Shown: positions 1 through 10,979, numbered from the stretch's first letter. The stretch is 40,092 bases of DNA from Haplomitrium mnioides (GCA_049999725.1 JBNGIS010016330.1:15752-55843), one strand, 5' to 3'. The notes: generated from the letters alone by a model not told the origin. A program made the numbers and translations.

Positions 1-2066
1 TCCATTCCTTCTCCTTCTCTTCATGAGCGCGCTTTTGGGCCTCCATCCCTGCCATTTCGCTAATTAGCTTGTAGGCTTCTAACTCAAGCAAAACCTTTTC
101 TCCGAAGAGCTGCTGAGTCCTTCCTTTTTCCTCATGTAGTTCCTTCTCCACCTTAGAGAATTTCTCCTCCTAGAAATGGAAACTCTCTTCCCTCTGCTTC
201 AACAAAGCTTCCAATCCTGCCACTCTCTTCCTCAGCGTCTTTACCTTAGCCAAATCCTCCACGTCCCTCTGCTTCTCCCTTTGCATTTGCGCTAGGGATT
301 TCCGAAGAATCTTGGAAGTCTCCATTTCCTCCCGGATTGCTCCTTCCAAACAGCTCTCTTTGATCTCAATCTTCTGCTTTAGCAACTTATAAGTACTTAC
401 CCAGTTCTCTGATTCCGTGTCTGATTCGCGTTTGATAGCTTTTCCCTTCCTTTGAATTTTTGGAGGATCCTCGGATGACTCCTCCGAAGCCGATTTCAGG
501 CTTTCTTCCTCCTCACTAGATTCTTCATTTACTTGCTCCAACGGCTCCACACTCACAATCTTATCCTCCGCGTCTCCTGAAACCTCTGCATGCTAAAGCA
601 AAGCTTCCCCCAATCTTGCATTTCTAACTTTCAAAAGCACCACATCTGACTCCCCCACTTCGGCCTTTAGAACTGCGGTTGAGCTCGCCATGGAATCTCT
701 CCTTGGATCCAAACCCGGCCCCGCTCCATCTCCTTTCCCTTGGGCCATTCGTTGGGCGTCCATTTCTTCCAAGGTCCTACCCCAATCGGCACTGCCTTCT
801 CCCAAATCGTTCATGTCTATTGTTCGCCCCTCTCTTGGCTTCCGACATGCCAAGTGGTAGACTACAACATCTTCAGGCGCCTTCTCTGCACCTCCTACTT
901 GATTTGCCTTTGGGACCCACATTTCTTTCAAATCAGTTCTGACCCTCTTCTGTGGCTTCGGATATGGTGAATCGGAAATCCTCAGTTCTACTTTCTCTCT
1001 GGGAATTGGATCAATGGAAGGCATTTTCCAAGGCTTCCTCCCAGGTTTATTCGGGACTCCATTCTCCCATATCGTTTCCTCTGAAAGCGTCCTCTGATCT
1101 CTCACCAAGAGATCTCTTTCTTCAGAAGTGCACACTCCATTTGCTTCCATATGATGTAAAATAAATGAAGCATACCAGATCACTGGGCTCTTCTTCCAAC
1201 TCATCCAAAATTATGTGAGGAGTCTACCATAGATGAATTGAGCCATCCCCTTGGTGTGCCCTCTCCACACATTCAATAAGACAAACAAATTTGTCTTTGT
1301 TATATATCTGGGCTTAAGCTGGAATAGAATTGTGCCAAAAACTTGCATAAAATTCTTGCAATAAGGGATCTGTAATTGCTTGGATCTTGTAACCATCATT
1401 GGTTACAGATGGATCAAGGCAAAGATAAGCAAGATGCCTATCTTACTTCAATCTTACATCTGGGTTATCAGTCTCAAGAAGATGGTAAATTTTCCTTACC
1501 GTTTTTTCTAAGTAATGTACGAATTCTCCTTGAAAAGAGAACACGAACTCTCCAACCACGACTTCGACTCTCTGAAATTGCCCCCAGCTGATCATGCTTT
1601 GTAAATTATGATCCCAAATCCTTCCAACAAAGTTCCAGAGCCTTTGGCTCCTCAGAACCTTTCTTAAATCATAAGAAATCACGAGAATGTGGGGGCTCTT
1701 TGCCGACCCTATAGGCACGAATTCCCCAGCACCCTTCATCTCTTGCACATTCATCTCTTCCACAATCGGAGTTGCCTCCACAAGAGTTCCTTCAGTTGCT
1801 GATGGAGCGGTTGATTCGAATAACAATCGTTTCCTCTCTGATCTCTGTGTAGCAACTCATCCTCCTCTAGCTCTCGAGGCTCTCCACGCTCGCCTTGGCA
1901 TGTTTTCCTTGTTTGAAAGCAACGAGCACTTCAAACCCCTTTGGGAACCATTTAGCAACTTATTTTCATAATAACCACAGACAGCGCCCTCCTGATTCCG
2001 AAATCGGAAACGGATCCGACCGTTGGAAACCTTCTCAAGCCACTTCTGACTTTCTTCCGACTCCAC
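1..2066 (-). pseudogene. Post-integrase ORF of the Ty3/gypsy element, unknown function
   Basis: A decayed reading frame begins at the ATG at 2066, about 240 bp after the pol stop, and runs off the left edge (roughly 650 residues visible, several frames). The N-terminal third is a globular region with phrases such as FVGRIWDHNLQS, IYHLLETDNPDV and VWRGHTKGMAQFIYG. The middle is Pro/Arg-rich. The last third (about 1-560) is strongly charged: a Ser/Glu-rich acidic stretch (ESSEEEESLKSASEESSED) followed by heptad-like Leu/Lys/Glu sequence that looks like a long coiled coil. I see no signal peptide or membrane span, so the position resembles an env-like gene but the content does not. A second copy is at 9182-10704 and a divergent relative at 32537-34540. 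Not recognised as a named family; possibly a structural or Gag-accessory protein. Confidence 0.7.
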
Positions 2067-2302
2067 TATTTGGTTATGTTCCTAAATATAACTTCAGACT
2101 CAAATATCCAATAATCCGAAGCACTTCATGCGTTTCTGAAATCCAAATCTGATTTTTCCTCTTCCAAAGCTTCTCAATGATGGATTTTCTCCAAATTTTC
2201 CCCTGTTACAAGCTCTTCACAGGCCCATTTTCCTTTAAATTTATCCAAAAAGACTTATTCTTGAATATTCTTGCTGAACTCTGTGTCACATGCTCCCTCT
2301 CT

Positions 2303-3560
2303 CTATTGCGCAGCGTCCTCGCAAGCATCTTCCTCATAGAAATATTTCTTTAACTTGTATCTGTTGATGCGCGTTGGGAGAGATTCCCCATCAAGTGTCG
2401 CCAACGACACTGATCCGTTCTCGTACACACGGATGACCCGATAAAGACCATCCCATCTGGTTTGAAGCTTGCTTGGAAATAGTTGATATCTCGAATCCTA
2501 TACCAGAACTAATTCTCCTTCTTTAACCATTGTTGACCTCAAATTCTAGTCATGTCTCCACTTCCACTGCCATTGAATTTTTTTTCGTAGCTTCCAGACT
2601 CAGCATTCTCTCGTCTTCCAATCGAATGATCTGTTGCGTTCAATCCCAGACACTTTCTTCCACTGTTTTCCGATCAGTGATCTCTATTTGCAATGTTGGA
2701 ATCGCCAACTCCACATGCATAATCGTGTGCATTCCATAAACCAAAAAGTATGGAGTTTTCTTCGTAGTAATCTTCTCTGTAGTCCGGTAGGCCCATAGTG
2801 TGGCAGCAACCTTCTTATCCCATGAAATCTTATCAATTCCCATAATTTTGTTCAGGATCTTACATAAAATTCCGTTTACTTTTTCTGTATGTCCGTTGGC
2901 TCTCGGATTATTAGGAGTTGTTTTCCTATGTTTGATCAAATATCTTGTCGTCAACGCTTCAATTGTAGAATTGAGGAAATGAGTTCCTCGATCACTTACC
3001 AACTCTAGTGGGCATCCGAATCGGCTTATTATGTTGTTGAAAAAAAATCTACAACAACTTGAGCTGTATCTCTTTTTACTGGTTTCGCTTCTGCCCACTT
3101 GGTAGCATAATACGTCTCTACTAGAATATATCGATTATGGGTCCATCTTGCTACTAGTTGGATTGGACTGACAAAGTCAATCCCCCACTTCTCAAATGGA
3201 GCTAGGGGTAAAATCGGAGTTAACGACCAATGGGATGTGGTAGTCGGCTGTCCGATGCACTGGCACGGATCGCATTTCTTAATAAACTCAGCCACTTCAT
3301 TGTTCATCTTCAGCCACCAATATCGACTTTCAAGAATCTTCTTGACAGTATTGCTGGTCGCAAAGTGACCTCTCTCCATATCCTCATGGAAAGTGGAAAT
3401 CACCTTCTTCCCATCTTCTCCCTCCACACACCTTCGAAGTACCTCATCTGGTCCCAATTTATACAGGATTCCTTGAAACATGGTGTAAGGGGACATCTTG
3501 TGCTGAAAGATGGCTCTCTTCTCCGGGCTCAACCCTTCAGGCACTATCTGATATTGCAAA
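2303..3560 (-). pseudogene. Integrase domain of pol (Ty3/gypsy), frameshifted
   Basis: Integrase catalyses insertion of the cDNA. The zinc-binding HHCC region is visible (FHEDMERGHFA, then KKCDPCQ), followed by the core with all three acidic residues: D in WGIDFVSP, D in VSDRGTHF and E in NGHTEKVNG. The C-terminal domain shows the LVLV..DSR...FPSKL..RWDGLY pattern typical of plant Ty3 integrases and ends in EDAAQ before the TAG read from 2305-2303. A frameshift lies in the run of eight A (plus strand) near 3042, where the frame changes in the middle of the core. Further in-frame TGA codons occur near 2640 and 2550. The domain is complete but the gene is broken. Confidence 0.9.
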
Positions 3561-4180
3561 TAATCAACTATTTCTTTAAATTCCGATTCTTCAGAAATAG
3601 TGAATAGATATTCATCGGCTAACTGGTCATTCACTCTTTCTGATGCTGACTCTCCTTCCAATCTTGATAGAAAATCTGCATTAGCATGCCCCTTTCCAGG
3701 TCTCACATGGACTTCAAATTCAAACTCCTGCAACATCAGAATCCATCTTGCTAGTCTCCCAGATAGATTAGACTTGTTTATAATATATTTCAAGGCATTA
3801 TGATTGGCATGAAAGATGAACGGATATCCTAGAAGATAATGTTGGAACTTTTGAACAGCATAAATCATACCCAGTCCCTCCCTCTCTATCGTATGATAGT
3901 TCCTTTTAGGGATAGAGAGTTGTCTACTAGCGTAATAGATTGGATGCTCTTCTTTCTGAATTCCTTTATGACTCAAGACCACCCTTATTGCAGTCCCAGA
4001 GGTATCAATATACACGTGAAATTTCTTAGACCAATCCAAAACAGCCATAATGGGAGTTGAACTTAACCTTTGCTTCAGATTCTCAAATGATTTCTGACAT
4101 TCCTCTGTCCAATTCCAATCTTTGGACTTCCTCAATAATTTTGTTGAAGGATCCGTGATCCAAGCATACCCATCAATCAT
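3561..4180 (-). pseudogene. RNase H domain of pol (Ty3/gypsy)
   Basis: The RT-type RNase H degrades the RNA strand during cDNA synthesis. The phrases FHVYIDTSG, PIYYASRQLS, YHTIEREGLGMIYAVQKF and ALKYIINKSNLSGRLARW run in the canonical order and lead into HANADFLSRL, the usual bridge to integrase. The first Asp (YIDTSG) and Glu (IEREG) are present. The third acidic position, normally TDH, reads ANH (GCC AAT CAT near 3809), so a catalytic Asp appears to be Asn. This reading frame is open from 4180 to 3029 and is the longest intact stretch of pol, joining directly to integrase. Confidence 0.88.
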
Positions 4181-4183
4181 TCG

Positions 4184-5261
4184 TCAATAGTAACCTACAC
4201 ACCCCAAGAACCCTATGAGCCTCTTCAAGGTTGTTGGTACGGGAAGATCCATAATCACCGTCACTTTAGCTTGATTAGTGGCAATCCCCTCCTTGGAAAT
4301 TTTGTGGCCCAGAAGTATCCCTTCGAGCAATCCAAAGTAGCACATATCCGGATGCAGGCAAATTCGGAATTTCCGGCACTTCTCCAAACATTTCCACAAA
4401 AATCCAAAATGAGTTTGGGTGGTTGAATGCACGTAGAAGTCATCTAAAAACATCTCCATAAAAACCCAAAGATATTATTAGAATGCTTGTGTCATCAACC
4501 TTGTGAAGGTAGCTGGTGCATTACACAACCCAAAAGGCATAACCTTGTAGATGTACGTCCTCCAATCTATAGTAAACGTAGTCTTGGCTCGATCGTTAGG
4601 ATGAATTGCAATTTGATTATATCCGCTGAAACCATCCATAAAGGAATAGCATTCCTTTCCCGCAATTGCATCCAAAATTTTGTCAATGAATGGCATTAGA
4701 TGGAAGTCCTTCTTTGTCACCACATAGAGCTTGCGAAAATCATCGCAAACTCAAATTTTGCCTTCCTTCTTTGGTACAATAATTATGGAAGAGACCCACT
4801 GAGAATTCTCCACCGGATATATAAAATCTACCTCCAACAGCTTTTCAATTTCTTCTTTTACCTTCAAGGATAGGTTCGGATTAAGGCGATACTGCCTTTG
4901 TCGAATGGGAACCGTATTATCCTCTAAATAAATCCGACGCTGGCATGTCTTTGGAGCTACCCCTTTCAAATCTTTATAGCTCCAAGCAAATACATCCCGA
5001 AATTCTAATAGGAGCTCCTTGTAAGACTCCAAAGCTTTCCCCACTCGTTCCTTTGACACTTTTACTCTTTTCGGATCAGAGTCAAGTTATGATATTTACT
5101 AACTGAATTTGATCTTCTTTAGAAAATCCTTCTCTAGCTACGGATAATTCTGCTGGTGGTTGAGGAAGAATAGCCACAATACTTGGACCATCCACCATGT
5201 CATCCGCTCCCGAGGGTAAGTCATCAATCATTGCTACATTCCGACATTCCACTTCGGAAAT
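4184..5261 (-). pseudogene. Reverse transcriptase domain of pol (Ty3/gypsy)
   Basis: The RT palm and fingers are recognisable in order: FRDVFAWSYKDLKG, YRLNPNLSLKVKEEIEKLL, WVSSIIIVPKKEGKI, a TGA where Arg is expected, CDDFRKLYVVTKKDFHLMPFID, CYSFMDGFSGYNQI, MPFGLCNAPATFTRLM, two adjacent stops near 4482, then the catalytic MEMFLDDFYVHS and IGFLGCVGYY. The active-site tetrapeptide is FLDD, within the range seen in plant Ty3 elements. Stops at about 4750 and 4480, plus a stop between the RT thumb and RNase H at 4183, make it non-functional. The weakly resolved stretch 5100-5261 links protease to RT. Confidence 0.9.
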
Positions 5262-6512
5262 TTAGTCTGCTACCTCCGTCCAATCTTTTCCAATTGACTT
5301 TTTTGCAGACCACTGAAATCCCCCCACAATACGAGTGGACTCTTCTCGACCTTCCGATGACAAATCCGAAGTATATCCCAGGAATTCCTCCGATGTTTCT
5401 CTCTGATAAACTTCCTTAGTTAATGGCAGAGTAATATGCGGACTGCTTCTAAAACTATTCTTCTTCTTCTTCCAATCCGTGACCACTCCTGCTTTGTATA
5501 GCCAAGGACGTCCCAACAATAAGGGGTAGGAACTCGTCACTAGAGGCTTGATTACAACACAGTCCAGCTTGAAAGTGACCCCGCCAATTATCGTCGGAAT
5601 TTCCTTTAAGATCCCTGTCGGATCCACCATTGTTTGATCAGCCATTCTCAAAATCTTCTGAGTGGGCTTCAATCCTATGATCTCTAGATCTTGCATCGTC
5701 TGTTTGATCATTATGTTCACTCCTGATCCTCCATCTACTGGAACGCTCTTGACAATGAACCCGGCTATCTCCACATCCACTTCGGGAGCGCATTGGTCAT
5801 CGAGGACTTCCGAACTCCAGGAATGGACAACCAGAAGAACCGGCTTCCTCATTCTTCCTTTGGCCAATCTTCTGATTGATTGTTTCGCTTGTGGGAAGGC
5901 TCGTAATAGTTCCTCAAAGGTGACATGTGCATGTCGGCCTCCAATATCTTTTACCATATCATAACCTTGCGGCAATTCATCGACTTTGGCCTTTTCTAAT
6001 TTAGACGGAGAGGCTTCGGGCTCTCGGAATCGGACTTGCTTTTGTGAGGACTTTTGCAATTCTGCTCGGACTTTGTCAAAGATGTCTTGATCTGTAGATG
6101 CAAACAATTTGGGGTTTTTTCGGTCATAACCTAAATCAGTTACATCTTTATTCATTGATGGACGTTTTAACATTTTGACAACCAGATTTTTCGGTAACTC
6201 TTTCTCCTCCATTTTCTTCTGATTTTGACTTCGGGTCTTCACCCGATAGACCTGGTAATCATCATCAGACTCTTCTTCCACCTGAGCAACTTCCAGATGG
6301 TCTTCTTCTTTTGGAATTTGGACATATTGTATCGCTCTTTGAGGACCTTCTATTGGTTTAGGACAATTGGCTCGGGTATGTCCTCCCTCCTTGCAATTCC
6401 CACAAAGAGGAATATTTCCGATTTGTAGCTTTGGATGTGGACAAGAGTTTGCGAAGTGATTCAGATCTCCACAATTGAAGCACACCAATCTTCTAGGTCC
6501 CGCTGACCTCAC
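5262..6512 (-). pseudogene. Zinc knuckles 3-4 and aspartic protease region (gag-pol)
   Basis: A 416-codon open frame. The N terminus holds two CCHC knuckles, CFNCGDLNHFANSC (6482-6441) and CGNCKEGGHTRANC (6404-6363), which bind nucleic acid in Gag. A charged linker follows. The retropepsin core then has the active site in VPVDGGSGVNIM (D near 5734), with the flap and hydrophobic sheet (TFKLDCVVIKPL) and the closing YPLLLGRPWLY. DGGSG in place of DTGS is, as far as I recall, normal for plant Tat-like elements, so I do not treat it as damage. The protease processes the polyprotein. The frame ends at a stop at 5262 where the sequence should continue toward RT. Confidence 0.87.
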
Positions 6513-6707
6513 TGGCTGTAGGACAGTTCTAGGAATCCTTGGGGCAGGCGGTTGATTAGAGTACTACTGGGTTCCATCTGGCCCGATAAATGAATAAACA
6601 AGCTCAATCTAATTGAGATACACCGGCTCATATTTCTCATGCACATACTGGACTTGAGGCATGGCTTCCTTTTGATTCCTTGCTAGGATCATATTTGATA
6701 GGCTCTT

Positions 6708-8020
6708 GCACGTGGCCAATATGTGCCCTAGTCTTCTACAGTAAGTGCAATACATACTATTCGAATCCAATCAGCATTTCGATGCAGCATGGCCTTCCCT
6801 TGCACAATTTGTGCAATAAACCTTCTGTCTTTCTACAGCGGATGCACGTTTTTCTTTTGGCGCTACCAACCAAACTTCCAGTCGCGCAAACTTCTTCCCC
6901 AAATCTGCCACTGCAGATTTCAAGGTTCGGGACTCTGATTTCCGATTTTTCGTCGTATGCCCTTCATCTTCTGAATCGAATTCCAATTGGGACGATTCGT
7001 TTGTATCTGCTCCTGAATCCAAAGATGTGGCAATCTCACTATCAAGTTCCATCGCCTTCTTCCCCTTCTTGTCTTCCCTTGTAAAAGCTCCCGTTTTTTA
7101 TTCGATATTCTGATTTGAGAGCTCAAACATCTCTGCTGCTTTGATCGCATCCTGCAGAGTAACTAGCTTTTGTTGTCTACAATACCTCTGCATTGAGGGG
7201 GCTAGTCCTTTGATGTATGTTTCCAACAGAAATAACTCCCCTTGTGGTGGATCTAGCTTTGATGTCAATCTCTTCACTTCCTGCGTATATTTTTTTAAGG
7301 ACATTCGTTTCGTTCTTTTGATTCATAACAAGTCCGCCATTACCCGAGACTCATACCTTGTATCTCGGAAATGCTTCAATAAAGCAGCCCTTAACAAAGG
7401 ATATATGGCCTTAAATCTTGCATCCAGGGATGCATACCACTTCTGTGCCAGATGTGTCAGCAACCCCGGTAAAGTCAATCCGCATCCAAATCTTCTCTGT
7501 TAGCTTTTGACACTGAATGAAACCGATCTACGAATAAATCCACCACATCTCCTCCCTTGTTTCTGCTGAAGTAAAAATATTTCAGGCGAGTCTTGATTGG
7601 AGTAGCCATCTGGACCGATAATGCTGTTGGACTTGGAGATCCTCCTCCCCCTCCTGGCGAACCAAGCGGAGTACTTTCTTCGGATTCTGATGATGACTCC
7701 GAGAAAGGTTCTGCTGCAAACAAAGGGTTCGGAAACTCCCCCAAAGGGTGATCTCCTTCCTCTGAAGCAGCGGATCCAACCTCCTCTTTCGCTTCCTCTT
7801 CAGACTTAGACGCTTTGCCTTTGATATCACAAACTCTCTCTCAGACCGATGTTCCTTCCCCACTTACAATTGGGGTTGTAAGCCTTAGAGCCCTTCTTGA
7901 CTCAATCCAAGCATGTCGTTGGATCTCCCTTTTTTTTCACCTTTCTTCTCTCGCCCGTTGTCTTTCCAATCTTTCTTCATATCCTAGTTCAGTACTAGAA
8001 TCCCAAGGTGCTCTAGACAT
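6708..8020 (-). pseudogene. Gag (capsid and zinc knuckles 1-2), degenerate
   Basis: Gag forms the virus-like particle. The likely ATG is at 8020-8018, 81 bp downstream (on this strand) of the PBS, beginning MSRAPWDSSTELGYEERLER. A Ser/Glu/Gly-rich N terminus is followed by a retrotransposon-gag-like capsid region (VVDLFVDRFHSV; LLTHLAQKWYASLDARFK; ALLKHFRDTRYESRV; YTQEVKRLTSKLDPP; LFLLETYIKGLAPSMQ). Two CCHC knuckles close it: CTNCAREGHAASKC (6815-6774) and CTYCRRLGHILATC (6749-6708). In-frame TGA codons occur near 7938 and 7850, a frameshift near 7480 and stops near 7320 and 7100, so it is broken in at least five places. Two more knuckles continue in the next frame. Confidence 0.85.
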
Positions 8021-8100
8021 ATGGTAGAGAAACTTACATGAACTATCACTGAAAATTACTTCTAAGAACCAAATACTAACCTGTCACCAATCCATTTGCC

Positions 8101-8118
8101 TCCCTAGCAACAGCGCCA
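8101..8118 (-). other. Primer binding site, tRNA-Asp type
   Basis: On the minus strand this reads TGGCGCTGTTGCTAGGGA, matching the 3' end complement of plant tRNA-Asp (TGGCGCCGTTGCCGGGGA) at 15 of 18 positions. It lies ten bases inside the presumed CA end of the LTR at 8129, as expected for minus-strand cDNA priming. Confidence 0.8.
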
Positions 8119-8128
8119 AAAATCTATA

Positions 8129-9116
8129 TGTAGTAACCGGGGAATCCTGACAATGTGAGATTTACCCTTTTCCAAGCTCTTTTACTCGGGGACGATATGG
8201 ATTTTGTGATAGAAAGGTCTTGCTTCTCAGCAAAATCTTCACTATCCACAACCAGGATAATTCAAGGTTTCCAATCGGACTTAACAGACTCCAAATTGGA
8301 TTCCACAATTAAATATTGGATTAAAGCAAGTCAACTAGCCTGCTCCAAAGCTCTGATTTTGGCTCCAATTGACACCTCTGAAGTTCAACTTCTGACTCAA
8401 TTCCACTAGCCGTCCGCCACCGCAATCAACTGGGAAGCTTGACCGACTCGTCCTTTCTTGTCCTTCAATCGTACATTGACTGAACTACTACCCAACAATA
8501 TTGATGACGTCACTTTTCAATTTCCTCCAATCCGCAACAAATGTATACTTCGGAACCCCGTCGTCTGACGTCGTTTTCCACTTAGAAGTTGGACCGCCGT
8601 TCCGCTGGTTCCTTCGGACTTTGGAATTTTCCTTCTTCAGACTTAGATCTCGAACTCTTCCGAATCCCAACTTTTGACTCTTCTAGCGTAAACTTCTGCT
8701 TTTCACCTCCACTCGACACGCGTTCTTTCGAAACTTTGGATCTCCTTGATCTTGCATCCGCGTTCACTCTTTTGAATTTCAACTTCCTTCAATCTTAGGA
8801 TGTATTTATGCTTGCGCATCTTCCTTGCGAATCACAAGGATTAAGAAGTAGCTTCTTTTGGCTCTCTTATAATCTTCTTCTCACTCTCCACCCTCTTGTA
8901 TATGATTACGATGTATTTTTTGGATTTAAGACATGCACTTTGAGCAAAGAATAGGAATATCCCAGTGATCCCCAGTCTGTTGACTGGGACTCAGCCCCCA
9001 GATCCGTCGACCTGCAAGGTTAATTCTCACTAATTCCTCCCCAAACCCTTGCCTATTTAGCAAGGCTCCTACTCCTCTCAATGATCAGGTAGGCTCTACA
9101 ATCTACTTGGGATACA
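8129..9116 (-). repeat. 5' LTR of the Ty3/gypsy element (boundary on the right uncertain)
   Basis: Noncoding sequence between the PBS and the truncated copy. On the minus strand it ends ...GGTTACTACA at 8129, ten bases from the PBS. The other end is uncertain: TGTATCCCAAG at 9116 preceded by GGTAGGGAGG is the best match to the inverted end TGTAGTAACC, but TGAGAATTAACC at 9029 (preceded by GGGGAGGAATTAG) and TGAGTCCC at 8993 are alternatives. Possible minus-strand TATA-like boxes are near 8870 (GATTATAAGAG) and 8807 (GCATAAATACA). The partner LTR is outside the window, so I cannot align the two. A 66-codon frame inside (8782-8582) is charged and unrecognised; I do not call it. Confidence 0.65.
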
Positions 9117-9126
9117 CCTCCCTACC
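9117..9126 (-). other. Candidate polypurine tract
   Basis: Minus-strand GGTAGGGAGG directly before the LTR start candidate TGTATCCC. It would be the plus-strand primer of the truncated copy at 9117-10926. Competing purine tracts lie at about 8994-9002 and 9030-9042. Confidence 0.35.
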
Positions 9127-9181
9127 GTAGTTGACTCCTCTCCTGGATGGACTTCAATGTTTGAAGCGCCTGATATAATCA

Positions 9182-10704
9182 CATCCATTCCTTCTCCTTC
9201 TCTTCATGAGCGCGCTTTTGGGCCTCCATCTTCATGAGCGAAGCTTCCTTCGATCTTGCATTTCTAACTTTCAAAAGCACCACATCTGACTCCCCCACTT
9301 CGGCCTTTAGAACTGCGGCTGAGCTCGCCATGGAATCTCTCCTTGGATCCGAACCCGGCCCCGCTCTATCTCCTTTCCCTTGGGCCATTTGTTGGGCGTC
9401 CATTTCTTCCAAGGTCCTACCTCAATCAGCACTGCCTTCTCCCAAATTGATCATGTCAATTGTTCCCCCCCTCTCTTGGCTTCCGACATGCCAAGGGGTA
9501 GACTACAACATCCTCAAGCGCCTTCTCTGCACCTCCTACTTGATTTGCCTTTGGGACCTACATTTCTTTCAAATCAGTTCTGGCCCTCTTTTGTGCTTCG
9601 GATATGGCGAATCGAAAATCCTCATTTCTACTTTCTTTTTGGGAATTGGATCATAGGAAGGCATTTTCAAAGCTTCCTCTCAGGTTTATTCGGGACTCCA
9701 TTCTCCCATTTCATTTCCTCTGAAAGCGTCCTATGATCTCTTGCCAAGAGAACTCTTTCTTCAGAAGTGCACACTCCATTTGCTTCCATATGATGTAAAA
9801 TAAATGAAGCATACCAAATCACTGGGCTCTTCTTCCAACTCATCCAAAATTATGTGAGGAGTCTACCATAGATGAACTGAGCCATCCCCTTGGTGTGCCC
9901 TCTCCACACATTCAATAAGACAAACAAATTTGTCTTCGTTATATATCTAGGCTTAGGCTGGAATAGAATTGTGCCAAAAACTTGCACAAATTCTTGCAAT
10001 AAGGGATCTATAATCGCTTCGATCTTGCAACCATCATTGGTTACAGATGGATTAGGGCAAAGATAAGCGAGATGCCTATCTTGCTTCAATCTTACATCTG
10101 GGTTATCAGTCTCAAGAAGATGGTAAATTTTCCTTACTGCTTCTTTTGAGTAATGTACGAATTCTCCTTGAAAGGAGAACACCAACTCTCCACCCACGAC
10201 TTTGACTATCTGAAATTGCCCCTTGGTGATCATGCTTTGTAAATTATGATCCCAAATCCTTCCGACAAAGTTCCAGAGCCCTCGGCTCCTCAGAACCTTT
10301 CTTAAATCATAGGAAATCACAAGAATGTGGGGGCTCTTCACCGACCCCGTAGGCACGAATTCCCCATTGCCCTTCATCTCTTGCACATTCATCTCTTCCG
10401 CAGTAAAAATTGCTTCCACATGAGTTCTTTCAGTTTTTTATGGAACGACTGATTCGAATAACAATCGTTTCCTCTCCGATCTCCATGTAGCGACTTGTCT
10501 TCCTCTAGCTCTCGAGGCTCTCCACGCTCGCCTTGGTATGTTTTCCTTGTTTGAAAGAAATGAGCACTTCAAACCCCATTGGGAACTGTTTAACAACTTA
10601 TTTTCATAATAACTACAGACGACACACTCTCGATTCCGAAATCGGAAACAGATCCGATCGTTGGAAACCTTCAAAAGCCACTTTTGACTTTCTTTCGACT
10701 CCAC
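9182..10704 (-). pseudogene. Post-integrase ORF, second copy, internally deleted
   Basis: Starts at the ATG at 10704 (MESKESQKWLLKVSND), matching the start of the copy at 2066. The longest clean piece is 10419-9850 (189 codons). It reads the globular domain without the frameshifts of the other copy and therefore shows it best: KSPHILVISYDLRKVL, RLWNFVGRIWDHNLQS (Gly-Leu-Trp in this copy), KIYHLLETDNPDVRLKQD, a cysteine-containing YLCPNPSVTND, then YITKTNLFVLLNVWRGHTKG. A stop near 10438 separates it from the N terminus. The acidic Ser/Glu block and most of the coiled coil are deleted. Function unknown. Confidence 0.7.
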
Positions 10705-10926
10705 TCTTTGGCTATGTTCCTGAATATAACTTCGGACTCAAATATCCAATAATCCAAAGCACTTCATGCGGGCCTGAAATCCGAATCTGATTTTTCCTCT
10801 TCCAAAGCTTCTCAATGATGGATTTTCTCCAAATTTTCCCCTATTACAAGCTCTTCAGAGGCATATTTTTCTTTAAATTTATCCAAAAGGCGTATTCTTG
10901 AATATTTTTGCTGAACTCTATGTCAC

Positions 10927-10979
10927 AAAGATTCTCACAGATGATTCAAAATGACAAACTTACTATGTATTCCTATATG
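10927..10979 (+). pseudogene. Ty1/copia RNase H fragment, left piece
   Basis: Only 53 bp. Translated in the frame ending CTA TAT G it gives ILTDDSK, a stop, then QTYYVFLY, matching the copia RNase H stretch usually written ...DPHK(A/S)QTGYVF.Y. The reading continues at 21469 with GSTVI once the 10.5-kb insertion and one TATG duplicate are ignored. This is the left flank of the first DNA transposon. To its left is the truncated Ty3 copy, a junction with no LTR end and so probably an old deletion breakpoint. Confidence 0.75.

Larger units (their letters stand above)
1..9116 (-). mobile_element. Ty3/gypsy LTR retrotransposon, degenerate, 3' end outside window
   Basis: Read on the minus strand, the order is 5' LTR (about 9116-8129), PBS, gag, protease, reverse transcriptase, RNase H, integrase, then an extra ORF after pol. 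RT and RNase H before integrase defines the Ty3/gypsy order. The tRNA-Asp-type PBS and an FLDD rather than YVDD RT active site suggest the Tat/Athila branch; that lineage call is from memory and needs a tree. Every domain is recognisable but interrupted by stops and frameshifts, so the copy is dead. The 3' LTR should lie left of base 1. A second, truncated copy of its 3' portion abuts the same LTR on the right (9117-10926). Confidence 0.9.
9117..10926 (-). mobile_element. Truncated second copy of the Ty3/gypsy element (3' internal part)
   Basis: From 9184 to 10926 this is closely similar to 1-2287. Homology stops abruptly at the TGTCACA at about 10926 (2290 in the other copy), just after the pol stop, where copia sequence begins. 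Relative to the first copy it lacks about 550 bp of the acidic/coiled-coil part (join near 9232-9240, matching about 50 and 600 in the first copy). It is followed on the minus strand directly by the LTR of the full-length copy, so one LTR serves two internal regions. Confidence 0.85.

Noticed and set aside
679-1164. Plus-strand open frames of 70-87 codons
   Set aside because: Antisense shadows of the minus-strand post-integrase ORF; the homologous copy at 9234-9736 shows the same shadows with different ends.
1-2066. Post-integrase ORF as a true env gene
   Set aside because: No signal peptide, membrane segment or fusion-peptide-like region visible; the C terminus is a soluble-looking coiled coil.
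8582-8798. Open frames on both strands in the LTR
   Set aside because: Overlapping antisense frames in noncoding LTR sequence, low complexity, no family pattern.
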